A DNA stretch of 64,000 nt from Plecoglossus altivelis (Eukaryota; Chordata; Actinopteri; Osmeriformes; Plecoglossidae). Under the pieces are notes generated by a model. It saw only the letters and a list, made by a program, of their open reading frames with translations, was not told the DNA's origin and made no database searches. Made by a program: the position numbers and the translations under genes. Location: assembly GCA_036571765.1 (NCBI GenBank), contig BROE01000020.1, positions 1,692,537-1,756,536 of the forward strand, written 5' to 3'. Below are positions 47,090 through 60,490 of the stretch, one piece after another (the first letter of the stretch is position 1; every line of letters starts with the position of its first letter).

Positions 47090-50000
47090 CAAAGCAGAAC
47101 AAAGTTGATACTCTGCCCTTTCAGTGCATAAAACTTCAACAAAGAAAATCTCAATCTCAAAGTTCAAATCTCCATTCAGCCTGTTCTTGGCCCAACATGA
47201 ACTCATTTTGCTCTCACTGTACGACTGTTCTGTTGATTTTCTACATGTACATTTTTATAATATTTTGCCATTTTGCAGGGAATCCCCATTGTTGTTTGCA
47301 GCTATATTTAAGTAAGGCTTTTATTACTTACTGAAAGTTCACAAGTTTGTTAAAGGAACAGAGTAGTACTATTAAGATTGGATATGGTTCACTAGAAAAT
47401 GGCCCCATTGCTTTGCCACACCCAGTGCCTCAACTGCACTGCATGACATCGGTTATTTGTCACATTTGGGGGCAGTTGTGATGTTGTGGCTGCGACACCA
47501 TAATGGATTTGTACCTGTGTGACAACCAGGCATTTGGGAGCATAATTAACCGCTCTACCTGTCCCCTAATCATGCTGTTCATTAGAGACATCACATGATC
47601 CCAGACACAACTTCATTCTCAAGACACGTCAGGCCACGACAATGTGATCGTTGATTCATCGTCCTGCTTCAAGTTTCAGAGGTTAAGGAACCAGTGCCCA
47701 GATTCAAGCATGAGGCCTCTGGCGGTTTTCCTTTTACATTGTTGGCCCTCAATTAAATGAATATTCCCTGCTATCTCAACATAGATTGGGGTTATTTGAG
47801 AAAAAGTTTGACCTGCCTTTACCCTGAGATCTTATGATTTGGCTTGGAAAATACTGTATATGCTTCTTTGTCTCTGTCTGCTTCTGTTTGTCACTGCACG
47901 GATGCTCACCATTTCAAACCTCATATATTCAAGGTCTGCATGTCACAGGTATTCAATTCAATGCCAGGTGCCCTGGTTCCTTTGTTCACCAGCCTTGTTC
48001 CCCCCAATCCTGCAGTCAATTGTTGTTCAAGGGCATAGACAAGGTTTTTCCAGCTACGGTGGATAATAGGCTACCCCTCACTCTCTCTCTATTTTGCACA
48101 CTGTGCTTTTGGTGCGTAGATGAGGTTCATTCTCTCTTTATTTCAACTCCCTCCTGGATTGTGGCTTTCTATACGTTTCTGAGGAATAGTGTTTGCTACC
48201 TGTTCAAACTCATTTGATCCTGCCAAAGACGTGTACTTCTGCCAGATTTTTTCAGTCCACATAAATACTCTAAAACTGAGGGTGCTTACACTGTCCTCGT
48301 TGCTAAAAGTTCCTTCTGTCATCTCATATCCATGCTGAGCTATTTACAGATGAGGGCTCCCTCTGATCCTCTCGCCCCTCTCTTAATAATCCCTGCCAAC
48401 AAACCCATGTCACAATAATGGTTCAGCCATCATGTAAGCAGGTCGTCGCTAGGTGAAACCTTCCCCCCAAACGCATTCAGTACATTCATTTAGAATAGGC
48501 ACAGTGACATCCGCTACCTTGCAAAGCTTTTCATCTGCACCCCTACAATAGCTGGGCTGTAAGTGTCCCATGTTTGTCCTGTCGGTCTGTTCTGGCAATG
48601 CCACCGATTGTCCAGAAATTAAGCACAATCTTTGTTGAGTTTTGTTGGTGCCTATGATGTTGTGGCCCTCTTCCCCATGGTGTTCAGGAAATGTTTTCCA
48701 GCTTGCTCTTTTAATGATGGAGTACGCCAAGTCAAATACTACAGCGATGGTTATGGCAGATTCAGAGTGGCAGGCTCCAGAGTGGCAGGGTTAGCGTTTG
48801 TCAGAAGGGAGAGCCCAGACTCTCAGTACAAATGAAATGTACGAGAGTCTGGTAGAACCAAGCTAACAGTAACCCCTCTTAGAATGCTTGTCATCACAGG
48901 GTGATGATGATTAAGATGATGATGATGAAGCGACATGGTGCCTTATTTACACAATCTGAAACGCAAGTGTCAAACACGAAACGCAAATAACTGTGGGCAG
49001 GACATCGGGCCCTGTTGCTATTTACCAGCGAGATAAATTACTTTTGTGCCCCATGTAAATCTAAAATGGGTTTGTCTGAAGTAGCTACTTTACTCATAGG
49101 AGTGGTTTGGGCATAACATGTAATGAACTAATCAGAGTATCAGCACACATTCCCTTTAAAAGTAGGTGAATTCTGCATGTGAAACTGCGGAATTCAATTT
49201 GATCTCATGTATTCCTAGTTACCAGTAAAGGAGTGGTGCAAACTACATATCATTAAGAAAATGTCAAAAATTGAAGAAGAGATAGTGTAGGCCTACGTAG
49301 GGCAGAAGAATAAAGGCTGATCTTGAAAAAGATTTGCTGGAACACCAGTTACAGGAAGGTGCATGGTCACAGGTAATGTTAACTGTAGGAACAATAGCCT
49401 GTATAAATACTTATTGTTGAATTTATTCATAGGCATTGAAGAAGATCAAATTACATTTCAATAGTTTGTCTTTATCTTAGTGTCAATAAGCATTTGGTCG
49501 GTGCACGTCCATGGTATGTAACATTAGTTTTGTAAGGGCTGTGTGTGACTGGAAATGTTATTTAGGTATTCATCTGGCAATTAAAGTGCATCGAACCACA
49601 GTGTTTTAATCCTCTCAAGATATATAACAGAGCAAATAAAATTTTGTTTGAGATCGGTCGGCTGAACTGAAAACGGACACCCCATGTCTACCAACTGTAT
49701 CAAGTGATCGGGGATCGGTAGAAACGCAGAGTTTGTTACGAAAAAGCTGCTGACGAGCAGGTTAGGTTTACAGAGTCAGTTACCATCAACACTAACTAAC
49801 AGTTTACGCTACCTCTCTTTCTGTTCACCTCAAACGGCTTTCTGGAATACCTGTCCAGTCTCTCCTGATGGAACTATCGTTCCAGAAACCTGTGTGTGTC
49901 ATCAACATCTTACTCACTAAATGCACCATGGGCACCGTGCCCTATCTATACTTCCAGGATTCTGTGTGCGTGTGTGCCATTTACTTCTTTACAGGCACTC

Positions 50001-50485
50001 AGCACTACGTTTACGTGTCACATTGACATTTTATACCCATCTGAATAACAGGCACTGTGCACTAGTGTATGAAATCACAAATGATAGATTCTACCATTAA
50101 CAATATGATTAAACTTATGATGTATCTGAGCAGATTTATCAAAGACCCTAGAGTCATGGATGTAGCAATGCAGTTTATAGCTCTGAATGTAATCTTACCT
50201 GAACCCCTTGAGCAAGCAAGATGGTGGAAAAAAGAGATGAACTAATGGAAGTAGGCCAAAGGCCAGCAATTAATCCTTGTCTCGCCACAGTGCTTGCCCC
50301 CACTCATATCCTCACAGACAATTTTAATCTGTTAGTTGAGTTGGCCCTACCAGGAAAAAATCATTACAATACTCCCAGATGTTTGATCTGTGGATTACAT
50401 GGGGCAGTCAAAGAAGTCAGTGACCAGCCAATCCTGTTGTTCGGCCTTGAACACAGATTCAGCATGATGTACAACATAGCATTAA
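47090..50485. other. Gene-free spacer, central part
   Basis: No coding gene is recognised. A (GAT)n-like stretch lies at about 48902-48930. Several overlapping 60-127 codon frames (for example 47834-48217) lack conserved motifs and splice context. Confidence 0.55.
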
Positions 50486-50487
50486 CG

Positions 50488-50706
50488 TAAATCAGGGGTC
50501 TTCAATCCTGGTCCTCGACGGCCGCTGTCCTGAAGGTTTTTGATGTTTCCCTGCTCCAGCACACCAGATTCTAATGAATGAGCCATTACCAAGCTCTGTG
50601 GAAGCTTCATAATGACCCTTTAATAGAGTCAGGTGTGCTGGAGCAGGGAAACATCTAAAACCTTCAGGACAGCGGCCCTCGAGGACCAGGATTGGAGATC
50701 CCTGAT
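50488..50706. mobile_element. Foldback (long inverted repeat) element
   Basis: The left arm at 50491-50573 (GGGGTCTTCAATCCTGGTCC, then the GCCGCTGTCCTGAAGG and TTTCCCTGCTCCAGCACACC blocks) is complementary to the right arm at about 50630-50705 (GGTGTGCTGGAGCAGGGAAA, the CCTTCAGGACAGCGGC block and GGACCAGGATTGGAGATCCC). A spacer of about 55 bp contains a second short inverted pair. No coding capacity is present, so it is a MITE-like element. A relative lies at 11048-11185. Confidence 0.85.
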
Positions 50707-53700
50707 GTAAATGAACAATGATGGATACTCAATGGGTCAAGTGAGGCAAGAGCAGCCAGTTTAGATACTTAGCACAAGTCTCCTGTGGGGAGTTATTATG
50801 GGTGAAACAAAACTGCTGCAATTGAACTTTTTTACATACTTACTTAAAGAGGTAGCAGAGTTTTTCAACATCACATTTCCAACACACTTGAAGTGAAAAT
50901 CAACACCTCAAAAAGTATACTCACCTTTTCTATGACAGTTGATTAACACAAAAACACCAGATTCCAGTTTATATATATTTTTTAATTCATTGTCTGTTTT
51001 ATACAGTATATTGTTTATATATTCAAGAACAGTCATTGTCAACCGTATGCTGCTGGACACCCACAGTGTCCTGAGGTCTGTAGACCTCCTACATGTACTT
51101 TATTACCAGTTCTCTAAGGAATAACATTTATAAAACAGAGAGTAATGAACATTAATCATTTGGTCTTTCTCTTACTGTACTTTCCCCAACTTTCTCCCTA
51201 TTCCCTATTCCTTTAACACTCACTCCTTCCTCCATAACCACTCTTGTTCTTTTCCCCCAACCAAGTGTTTCTCAGGCGCCTGGTGTGGCTGGGTAAACAA
51301 TATAGAGTATGTTTAAGAGAACTCCAAATGTTTTTTTACTTCCTGCCATACTATTCCTGTATGCGAGTTTAGCTGCCATTCATCCTGCATGAGTGTGTGT
51401 ATTGGGGGTGTGGAGGATCCTTTAGCAGTGATAGGGGTTATGTTTATGGGCATACAGTGTTGTTTTTAATTGTCGTTCAACTGCAGTTCATTTTCTTTAG
51501 AGAGCTTATGGCAGGTTTGTTTGGAAAACACGATGGTTTCAGAGTCAGTTTGACATGAAAAATTCAAAATTAAGAATGGATTGGTTCTTTGTTGTGCATA
51601 TTCTTTTTGTTTGACTCGAAGGTGTTTGCTCCTAAATCAATTTGGTGACGTACTGTACATGCATTGTTGCAGTGGGTCTACCTTTAACAGAAATGTAATA
51701 ACAGTGATACCAATATGTAATATGTTTGTAATAACAATTGATATACAATGCAAGGCCATGAAACTTGGACAATCTCTTAAACTTGTTGATAAGGGAGGAC
51801 GAGTTGCAGAAGAAAGGAAAAAACATATGGATGTATCTCAGTTTAAGCCTGTTCCACTGAGATAATGATCTTAACATGAATGTTGCACACCCATTTTCTA
51901 AATTTTGGTATTTATTTAGCATTGAAAACATGTGACCCACATGTAACCACAATATGGTAGTGGCTATTATTGACATTAGTGTCAACATCCTTCCCTTAAA
52001 GACGGATAAGAGATAAGACGAGGAAGGAAACTTGGAATGGCTTTCTTCCTTAACTAAACATCCCACATGGAGAACCACACAGATCCTGATCGACGTAGTC
52101 AAGGACCAGCCTTCGTGTGCAGCTGACCAATCCCATTGCAGAAGAAGGACGAGCCTTCAGTTCCAACCTCTTATTGTCACGCACACCAGCAGTCATGTGA
52201 TGGTAATATAGTACAACTCCACTGCTTAGCTGCTCGTCAGTCTGAACAGCGCTGCATGGCCAGTCTCAAGGGCAAACCATGTACTAGTACGGTTTTTATG
52301 AAACGCAAAGAAAAAGTAAACACATTGGATTACAGTTGGGTTCTAAATGCGTAATTAAATAAGGTACGTTTCTGTTTGTTTGTTTTTTACAGAGCAATGT
52401 GTGTTACATTAGATATTGGGCGTGCTCTTTCGTACGCGACCATATGCTGCAGCACGCTGCTGCGCTGAACGAAAACATGTTTACGTTGTGGCAGAAGAGC
52501 AGCGCGTACGAGACGTCCTATTGCTGAAGGAATGGCCAGACCTTTAGCCTTGCTTGCGCCAGTAAAACTCTATGCTGTGTTCAACAATTAGTTATTCGTT
52601 TCATAGCAGTTCAGCTAAATGTGCAAGTGTAAGGACATTTTACTGCTCAATTGCGGGTTAATAACCAGACATAGATTTGCGATTGATTGATATTGCTCAT
52701 ATTTATCAGAATCATAATACAGTATAATAGCCTCAACATGTAGTTTATATAATGTCGTTAGATAATTGCGTATGTAATGTAACACAAAATTGTCTTGATA
52801 TACATTGTAGGCACAAGTAATATACTGTGCTCAGTTATAAAAAAAAAGAAAATGTTGAACACTTGAAGAATCGGGGGGAAATATAAACGCTGACGCAAAA
52901 CGTATGAATGAACTACTTGCATGTGGTAATCTCTTGGCTTTCCACTCCACTGTAATTTCAATTCATCGTAAATAGCACGAATGTGATGTAGGCCTATGTA
53001 CTAAGACGAGCGCTTATAGCTCATGCCTGCCCCACGCGGTGTTTTATGTTAATAATGTTGACAGTTCTTTTTGCAGGTTACTCTCGGTCATTGAGCCAGA
53101 GGCACCAAAAAGGGGACTGTCAAACAACCTTTCTCTGTGTTTCTGAGAAAATAACCTCTTACCGAGTGAATTTCACTTAATCAGAATGTGAATTTCAACT
53201 TTTTATTTAGAAGTGCGCATAATAAACTGTACATATATTGCAATTTGATTAATTTTTACAATTTAAGTGGCGTAGAACGTATAATTATCTAAAGGCGCAT
53301 GGAAGAAACTAGTTGCAAAAAACTAAGATATTTGTATTGCCTGATGTCATATGGAAGTTATTTTAAAGAATGTTGACGCTGAAATAAAGTCAAGGAATGC
53401 ATATCACTGACGTTTGCCCTGTATGTACTGCGTAATCCATTCTAGTACTAATTGTATGTGAGTTTTAAAACAAAATGCAGCATAATTATGTCATTGCATG
53501 TTTGCAGGTAGCCAATACTACAATACTATGTCCTTTACAATCTGTACTAATTGTTTACTTTCTGTTAATTTCTCACCCCAACTACAAGCATTTGAAGACA
53601 GATCCATGCTGGAAACCTTGGATAAATATCTATTTTTTCACACAACGGATTGTTTTGGGGCGGTTTTCACAGCAAGGGAGGAACCACAGCTGTTTTTTAA

Positions 53701-53858
53701 ATCTCTCTTTAGTGAGAGGAACGACCTTGCTGGGGATCCCTTGGTGGGTTAATTTAGTCTCCTTTCCCAGTGATACCAGGATAAAACTCAATACCAGTTC
53801 TGTGTGAGCACAACTTTCTAAACACAAGGGGGAGACAACATAAATCCTTCAACAAGGG
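50707..53858. other. Upstream region of klf15
   Basis: No coding exon is recognised. A locally CpG-rich patch at about 52420-52530 (CGTACGCGACC, GCAGCGCGTACGAGACGTCC) contrasts with the AT-rich surroundings and could hold a promoter or a non-coding first exon, as klf15 genes have. Candidate acceptors before the start codon are at about 53508 (TTTGCAG) and 53769 (TTTCCCAG). The 110-codon frame at 53475-53807 has no family signature. Confidence 0.4.
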
Positions 53859-56441
53859 ATGGTTGATCACTTTGTAGTGAGTGAAGAGTCTTTTCTGATA
53901 TACTGTGGCTCCCCGCCCCGATACCACCTATCGGACATGGTGACAGACTCAAGCACCTACCAGGTGATGTCCTCACCTTTCTCTGAGGATGACTTCAGTG
54001 AGTCATCCAGCCCCCGGTCCTGTTCTAGCCCAGATTCCCAGCTCCTCAGCTCCAGCTATGGTAGCAGCTCCAGTGCAGAGAGCCAGGACAGCATCCTGGA
54101 CTACCTGCTCTCCCAAACCTCTTTGGGGGCTGCAGGTGCTGGAGCAGTGGTTCCCATGCCACTACCCACTTTCTTGTGGGACTCTCGGAGAGATGTGCCA
54201 TTGAATCCGGAACCAGTGAAGGAGGAAGATTTGGACTTCCCCGTTTGGTCTGCTGTGGACATGGAAGAGCCACCTGGAGGGTCCTTCCAGCCAACACTGG
54301 AAGAGATTGAAGAATTCTTAGAGGAGAATATGGAGGTGATGTCAATGAAGCAGGAGGCCCAGGACGGACAGGGACCGGAGGAGATGGTGGGTCTGAGGTT
54401 GGGCTTAGAAGACTGTAGGGTTGCTTCCCCGGGAAAAAAGCTGGAGCCAGAGTCCAAGCATTTAGCCCAAACTATGCCTACCGCAAATGCTGCTGACACC
54501 GCTATCACCAAGGAAATAACCAAAGGTATACATGCCAAAACTCCCTCAAAGGAACCTGACACAGGCCTGAACAATGGCCCAAAGAAGGGCCCAGCCAACA
54601 AGAGTGTCTCCACGGATGGTGGTGCCAATGATGACAGTAGTGGGATGCCGGTCATCGTCCACATCCAGCCCATTCAGATCAAACAGGAAACAACAGTGAC
54701 ACCAACTCCACTGCCTATATCCCAGCCCCCACAATCAACCTCTGCCTCTGATATCAAAATAGCCCAGCTGCTGGTCAACATCCAGGGCCAGACCTTTGCA
54801 CTGGTCCCCCAGCTCCTTCCTTCCGCCAACCTCAATGTCTCCCCTAAGTTTGTGCGCATTGCTCCAGTCCCCATCGCAGCCAAGCCTCTGGGGAATGGAG
54901 ATGGCTTGACAGGGAGTCAAGGAGGGGGGATCTTGGTTGGGGGTCAGAAGTTTCAGAAGAATCTAATGGCAGACCTTATCAAAATGCACAAATGTACTTT
55001 CCCAGGCTGCACCAAGATGTACACGAAGAGCAGCCACCTCAAGGCTCATCTTAGAAGACATACCGGGGAGAAGCCTTTTGCCTGCACCTGGTCTGGCTGT
55101 GGATGGAGGTGAGTGTCCGGTGAGGTCGAAGAGTGATGTTGATGTTAATTGGAAAAAGGATGATCTTCATCGCTATTGTGATGCCAGTAATTAGGCTATT
55201 CACAAAAATTGAGAATATGCTAAGGATGACTTATACCTCGGATACATTTTTGCCTTAGTCATTCATACGTCAATGCAGTAGCTATTCACGCACCAATAGC
55301 CCCAAGACTATTTTGAGTCATTGAAAGTTGTTAATTGCTGTTAAGTACAATGGTTTCATATCACAGTTGACTTTGTGGGATAGAAGTTTTTCTTTTTGTT
55401 TCAGTAGATCCAGACACAACACATCCCCCATAAGGACACATGTAAAAGAATAGATTAGATTTGGTAGAACGTAGTTCCTAACAGGACATTTGTACATATG
55501 GGAGTGGCTTAACCCCAATTGATTTCTGTCTTTCGCTTCTGAGTTGTGGGGAACTTAGTTTGATTATGGAAACCATGTATGTATTCGCAGGCATTGTCGG
55601 TCCCACCCGCATACAAGCATCTTTACTGATTGTGACTGTCCCTCACATTGACCTGTCTGTGTACTGCGGAATCAGCTTAGCCACTGCGCCGTTGTGGTTA
55701 ATGGGATTTTAATGGACACCTTGGTGAGATTCTCTATTAGAAATACCACCTCACCGAGGATGCCCCCGCCTACCTTAAAAACCGAGTCGATTATCAAGAA
55801 CAGACAATACAGCTAACGAGATGAGCCAATCACAAGCAGTGCTGCCATCGGGAAGCGTAAACTACAACTAAACAATAATTTTGTCATTCCAAGGGATAAT
55901 TGCGTTCTTGTATTGGCATCGCTAATACGACCATATAACTCATAGAGGAAAAGCTCGAGACCTACAGATGGGATTCAATCTTACGTGTTAACCCCTGTGT
56001 CCTAGCAAAGAACAATTTCTTCTCACCGAGCACTTCCTCACTAACAAAAGTTTGAAAATATGAACGAAGATAAGTTTCAGAATCACATCACTATGACTGT
56101 TTCTCTGTCAATCACCTAATGTCAAGCTGATTTGCACTCAATGGCCTGAGTCGTCTCAATTAGGTGTATGCAGGACAGGTATCGACACAGTGTGTTCTGC
56201 TTGTCTAGATATCACACTTTTTGTTAAGCGAATCGGGACGACGAGTGCGTATATCCCTAGATATGTGAGAATAGCAGGGGTGTCATCTTTCTGAGGGGTA
56301 AACTAAAACTAGACGAGGGCGATGGTCGGGAGAGGTCACGTGGGCACACTTGGGCGCCTTACGTGATGACTTGACAGCTGCGTGCAAGTGCCTGCAGCAG
56401 GTGAGGCTGTGTGTGTGTGTTTGTTTTTGTTTGTGTGTGTG

Positions 56442-56503
<62 letters not shown>

Positions 56504-58929
56504 AACTGAGCCAAGTGTCTTGGTACAAGATCTAGACTTTCGATGTCTTCATAGATGTCTGATTAAAAGGTGGCTTAGGGATATGAGTGTGAGTGTGTGA
56601 GATTCTTGGCCCTTGGTTTAGCTGGCGGATTTCCTGAGGCCACAGAGTCAGGCGGTAAGAGTGACATTATTGGGTAAAAGACTGTAACCTTTGTCTCTTG
56701 GTACTAGAGCCATGTTATCTTTATCCCTGTACACAAATCACAGAGACAAGGGCACACTAGGGCATAGATCGCGTATACACACACGGGATAAAACTGTTTT
56801 TCTTCAAGTTGGATGTTCAATAAACGCTTGCATGCATGGAGGCATACTAGGAAAGAGCCTTCGGTGAGCGTGTATCCAGTTCATGTTTATATGTTTGCAT
56901 TTTAAGCACAGCAGTCAGATTCAGCCACCATATAAATCCATATTTATATATTTCTTGTGCCAACCTGGTTATGGTGAACCATTTTATTGTAACCCAGCAC
57001 AAATGTTTTTCAATACGTGAGTTGGAGAAATCTGGAAAGTGGGTGCCAAAGAATTTTAATCTAAACACACATGGTAGGATGTAGCTGGAGTTGAAGCTGG
57101 TGTCTGTGTACCTGCTTGAAAGACAGTAAAGTGGGAAAGTAGTGGTAAAAGGTGTGGGATGTGTTTGTTTAGATAGTCAGAGCACAAGGTGAAATGAGAG
57201 GCATTAACCAAATAGAACTACGAGCAACAGACATGCAGAATAGTAAGGAGCCTGTTTCAGTTTAGCAAACAATCGGTGTGCGTGTGCACCGCTGAGGAAG
57301 TGAGACGGACAAAGGCCAAGTGTTGAATAGTTGCCATGGCTGTGTGATAGGAACGTCACGGCTGGCAGTCTGCATGGAAAGAAGAGAGTTAGAGAGCGAG
57401 AGAGAAAGAGAGAGAGAGGATTAAATATGAGAGAATAATAGAGTCAGGAGATCGAAAAAAGATGAATATAGGCAGACCAGAGGATTGAAGCTTAGTAAGT
57501 TACTGTACATTCATAGGTATGTTGCATACAGACAAAACCATTTTCTTACTGTTGATTTCAGTCTCGTGCCATTGTTTGTTTTCAAAGCCTTTCACTTACA
57601 ACACAGAAAAAACATACACAAAAACTGAAAATCCATCGCATATTTTCTCAGAATTGGGATAGACTTTGTGATCGGGACCATTTTAGAAGGACATGGGGAC
57701 CAAACACACATATTAGTACACACACACATGGTTTTTCCAAGCCGGGCCTCCGTTGAGATGGGGGTGGGGGTGGACTTTGAAAGAGAACTATGACTGCATA
57801 TGAACAGGAAGAGGCATGGAGAAACTACCTCACTTTACGCACTCCTCCAGCACTCTCCTAAGGCCAAAGGCTCCTCTATTTTGGCTCAGAACCTCAGAGT
57901 AGCAGCCATTAAACTTTAACAGCTCTACTTTTGATGGGTTGAAATGTAGGTTTCATTGGCAAGCATATAGTAGGTGTTTAAATTGCTTTTAAGGGTTATT
58001 ATGCTACATTGTAAGTGGCATGTTACACATTATTAATTTAATGTGTAATTAGATTGATATTTGGTGTCCACTGAATTCGCAACTTAATTAAAGGTGAAGT
58101 TTGAATAAAATTACCACCCTTTCAGGTTAGGGTGTATCTATGCAAGATCTGGGAGAGAGCAAGATTATGAGAGGCTTCAGGGACTTGTGAGAATTATGGC
58201 AGAAGTGTGCATCCTCAAGACCTTATCTGTGCTATTTTCAATTTATCTTAACTCAAGTACATGTTTACTTTATGTTCTCCTGCATTACTGTTCTATTGAG
58301 CTTGAAACACAAAGGATTCTGCAGGGCAGTTTTCTAGTGAGTCACATGACTGGGATGATTGGTGAAATAATCCATTTGTACCAATATATCAGTATCAATT
58401 CAGTATCAATTGTGTATGCATTGCAAATATAGGAGCTGCTGCTAGCATTGAATGCAAAACGAAATCAGTAGAGATGTAGAAATCTGAAGAGGGACGTTTC
58501 CCTACTGTGTCATAGTGTGTTCTGTACACAGTAATCCTGACCATTATGACCTCTGGTTTATTCTCTGGAGAACTATTTAGGCTAGTTGTCCTTAGCATTT
58601 GTGCAAGCCATTGTTCCCACATATCTGTTCAATCATTTCTAAAGTTTTCTGTAGACTTTTCTTCAACAAAGTGTATCATGTAATTGTAGTGTAATAATAA
58701 TACATAATAATAAGATGTAACAAATATAATTAATCCGTATCCTCTTTCTGTCTATTTCAGATTCTCGCGTTCAGATGAGCTGTCGCGACACCGACGGTCT
58801 CACTCGGGGGTCAAGCCCTACCAGTGCCCTGTATGCGAGAAAAAGTTTGCTCGTAGTGACCACCTGTCAAAACATGTTAAGGTCCACCGCTTTCCAAGAA
58901 GTACCCGGACTGTGCGCACTGCAAACTGA
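53859..58929 (+). CDS. klf15: Krueppel-like factor 15
   Basis: KLF15 is a nuclear GC/CACCC-box factor controlling gluconeogenic, amino-acid and lipid metabolism and muscle and heart programmes. Exons 53859-55108 and 58761-58929 join in phase (TGGAG/ATTC) inside finger 2, giving 472 residues (human 416). Family marks: the Ser-rich block at 41-85 with SSPRSCSSPDSQ and ESQDSILDYLLSQ; the acidic activation motif FQPTLEEIEEFLEENM at 143-158; a sumoylation-type IKQE at 274-277; and IAQLLVNIQGQTFALVPQ with KFVRIAPVPIAAKP at 301-343. Three C2H2 fingers run at 379-401, 409-431 and 439-459 with KLF linkers (HTGEKPFAC, HSGVKPYQC). The end is RFPRSTRTVRTAN. The chosen ATG begins MVDHFVVSEE, matching the family N-terminus. 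The region 160-260 is less conserved and longer than in mammals. Confidence 0.96.
55109..58760 (+). other. klf15: klf15 intron
   Basis: The 3652 bp intron splits finger 2, with donor GTGAGT and acceptor TCTATTTCAG. Besides the GT repeat it holds GA-rich stretches at about 57390-57430. No nested gene is seen. Confidence 0.8.
56408..56500. repeat. (GT)n microsatellite
   Basis: A long GT run with minor interruptions lies in the klf15 intron. Open frames of repeated Thr/His or Val/Cys on either strand are artefacts. Confidence 0.95.
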
Positions 58930-60490
58930 CTCCTCTCTGATCACTGTCAAACAGACATTGGCCAAGGAAGCAGAGAAAGAGTATGTGGATGTCTGTGGAG
59001 TTGTTTGTGACATCAAATATGTATGTCTCTTTTGAAGTATGATAGGGGTCATGGTAAATTATTGTGCAAATCAAAATTTAGTTACCATCTTCCGTCATCA
59101 GAATTTCTGAACACTTGGTGCTTTTGTGACATGTTGTATTCTCTGTCTGTGTTTTCACAGTCCTTTATTTTTTATTTCAGTGTAAGATAAGATTAAATCA
59201 ACTTTTATCGTAGCTAACATGTATTTGCTTCAGTAATGGCCTTGTGTTTCTATTTTACTAGATAAAAGACTGCCTTTAAAAAATCAATTTAAAAAACACA
59301 GATGTCTTGGACATTCCTCATGTTATGCAATATTTTAGAAAGTCAGGTTGACATTTTCCTGCAACTTTGTCCTTGTGTTTGTTTCACCTTATTGTACCAT
59401 GCATTTGGATGGCAAAAAGGTGAGGCAGTGAACTGAAGACATTTATGGACATGAACTACTGATTACGCAAATTATAGAATGTCTCTTTAAGATAGTGGGA
59501 TTCTTCTCAAAAACCTGCTCCAATTCTGATACAAGACAAGGGAAAGTTCAAAGCAATAAGAATATCAAAAATGTAACAAAAAGAAGTAATGCGCACAGTA
59601 AATGATTGTTAGATTTTTATATGTAAACAAGCCTTCCAGTCAGTGTTGGATCATTACTTTTGTTTTTTCATCTTTTTAATCAAGTGAATAACGTTTTTTA
59701 TGTTGGTTGCTCAAGTAGTTCTACAACTCAAGTTTGGCCTTAACTTACCACAGTATCCTTTTGATGGAACAACCGGTGGTCACACAATAGGTTGATTATT
59801 AAGAATATTTATTTGTCAGGTAACCAGTGTCTGAATCAGGAAAAAGATTTTGATGATATTATACCCTCTCTGTGCTCAGCATACATAGCCATTGAGATGA
59901 ATGTCTAAATCATCTAATTTTGTTTGTTGTCGACACAAACTCTGCCTCAGTTGTCCAATCTGTTACTGGAACTACTCTCAAGTCTTTGTCCAAAATTTAC
60001 TACGGTATCATAAGGCCCTGTATGTGGACACAACACCGTGGTGCTGTATGCCCGGAAGAACTACCTTCTGGAGATTCATAGTTATCATAGTTGTTTCTGT
60101 TAGCGCTTGAATGTGTGTGCTATGTGTGTAACAAGGTTGTGCGGATGTCCGTCCATGCATATCTCTTGTATGTTAGCAAACAAAATACAGAGGGTACACA
60201 ATATTGTACATCATTCCTTTCATTCAATTTTTGAATTATGAATGCTTGTTTAAATGCAGGTGTTTTAACGCATCCTATGAATGTATGTAAATATGAGGAC
60301 GTGTACATGGCTGCATACAAGAAAACACACAAGACTTCTGATAAACTATCAGACTTAAAGTCAGTCTTTGTGAATATTTCTATTGTAAACCCTAAACATG
60401 TACATACATTTTCAGTACATATGAATATATTCTATATTTTTTCTTTGTCTACCCAAAATGCATTTACAAATAAAAAGAAAGCAAAGCATG
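58930..60490 (+). other. klf15: klf15 3' UTR (inferred extent)
   Basis: AT-rich sequence follows the stop, and AATAAA at 60469-60474 is a plausible poly(A) signal about 1.54 kb downstream. No other gene is seen in this span. Confidence 0.45.

Noticed and set aside
54046..54920. Antisense frames of 61-190 codons in klf15 exon 1
   Set aside because: Shadows of the klf15 coding strand.
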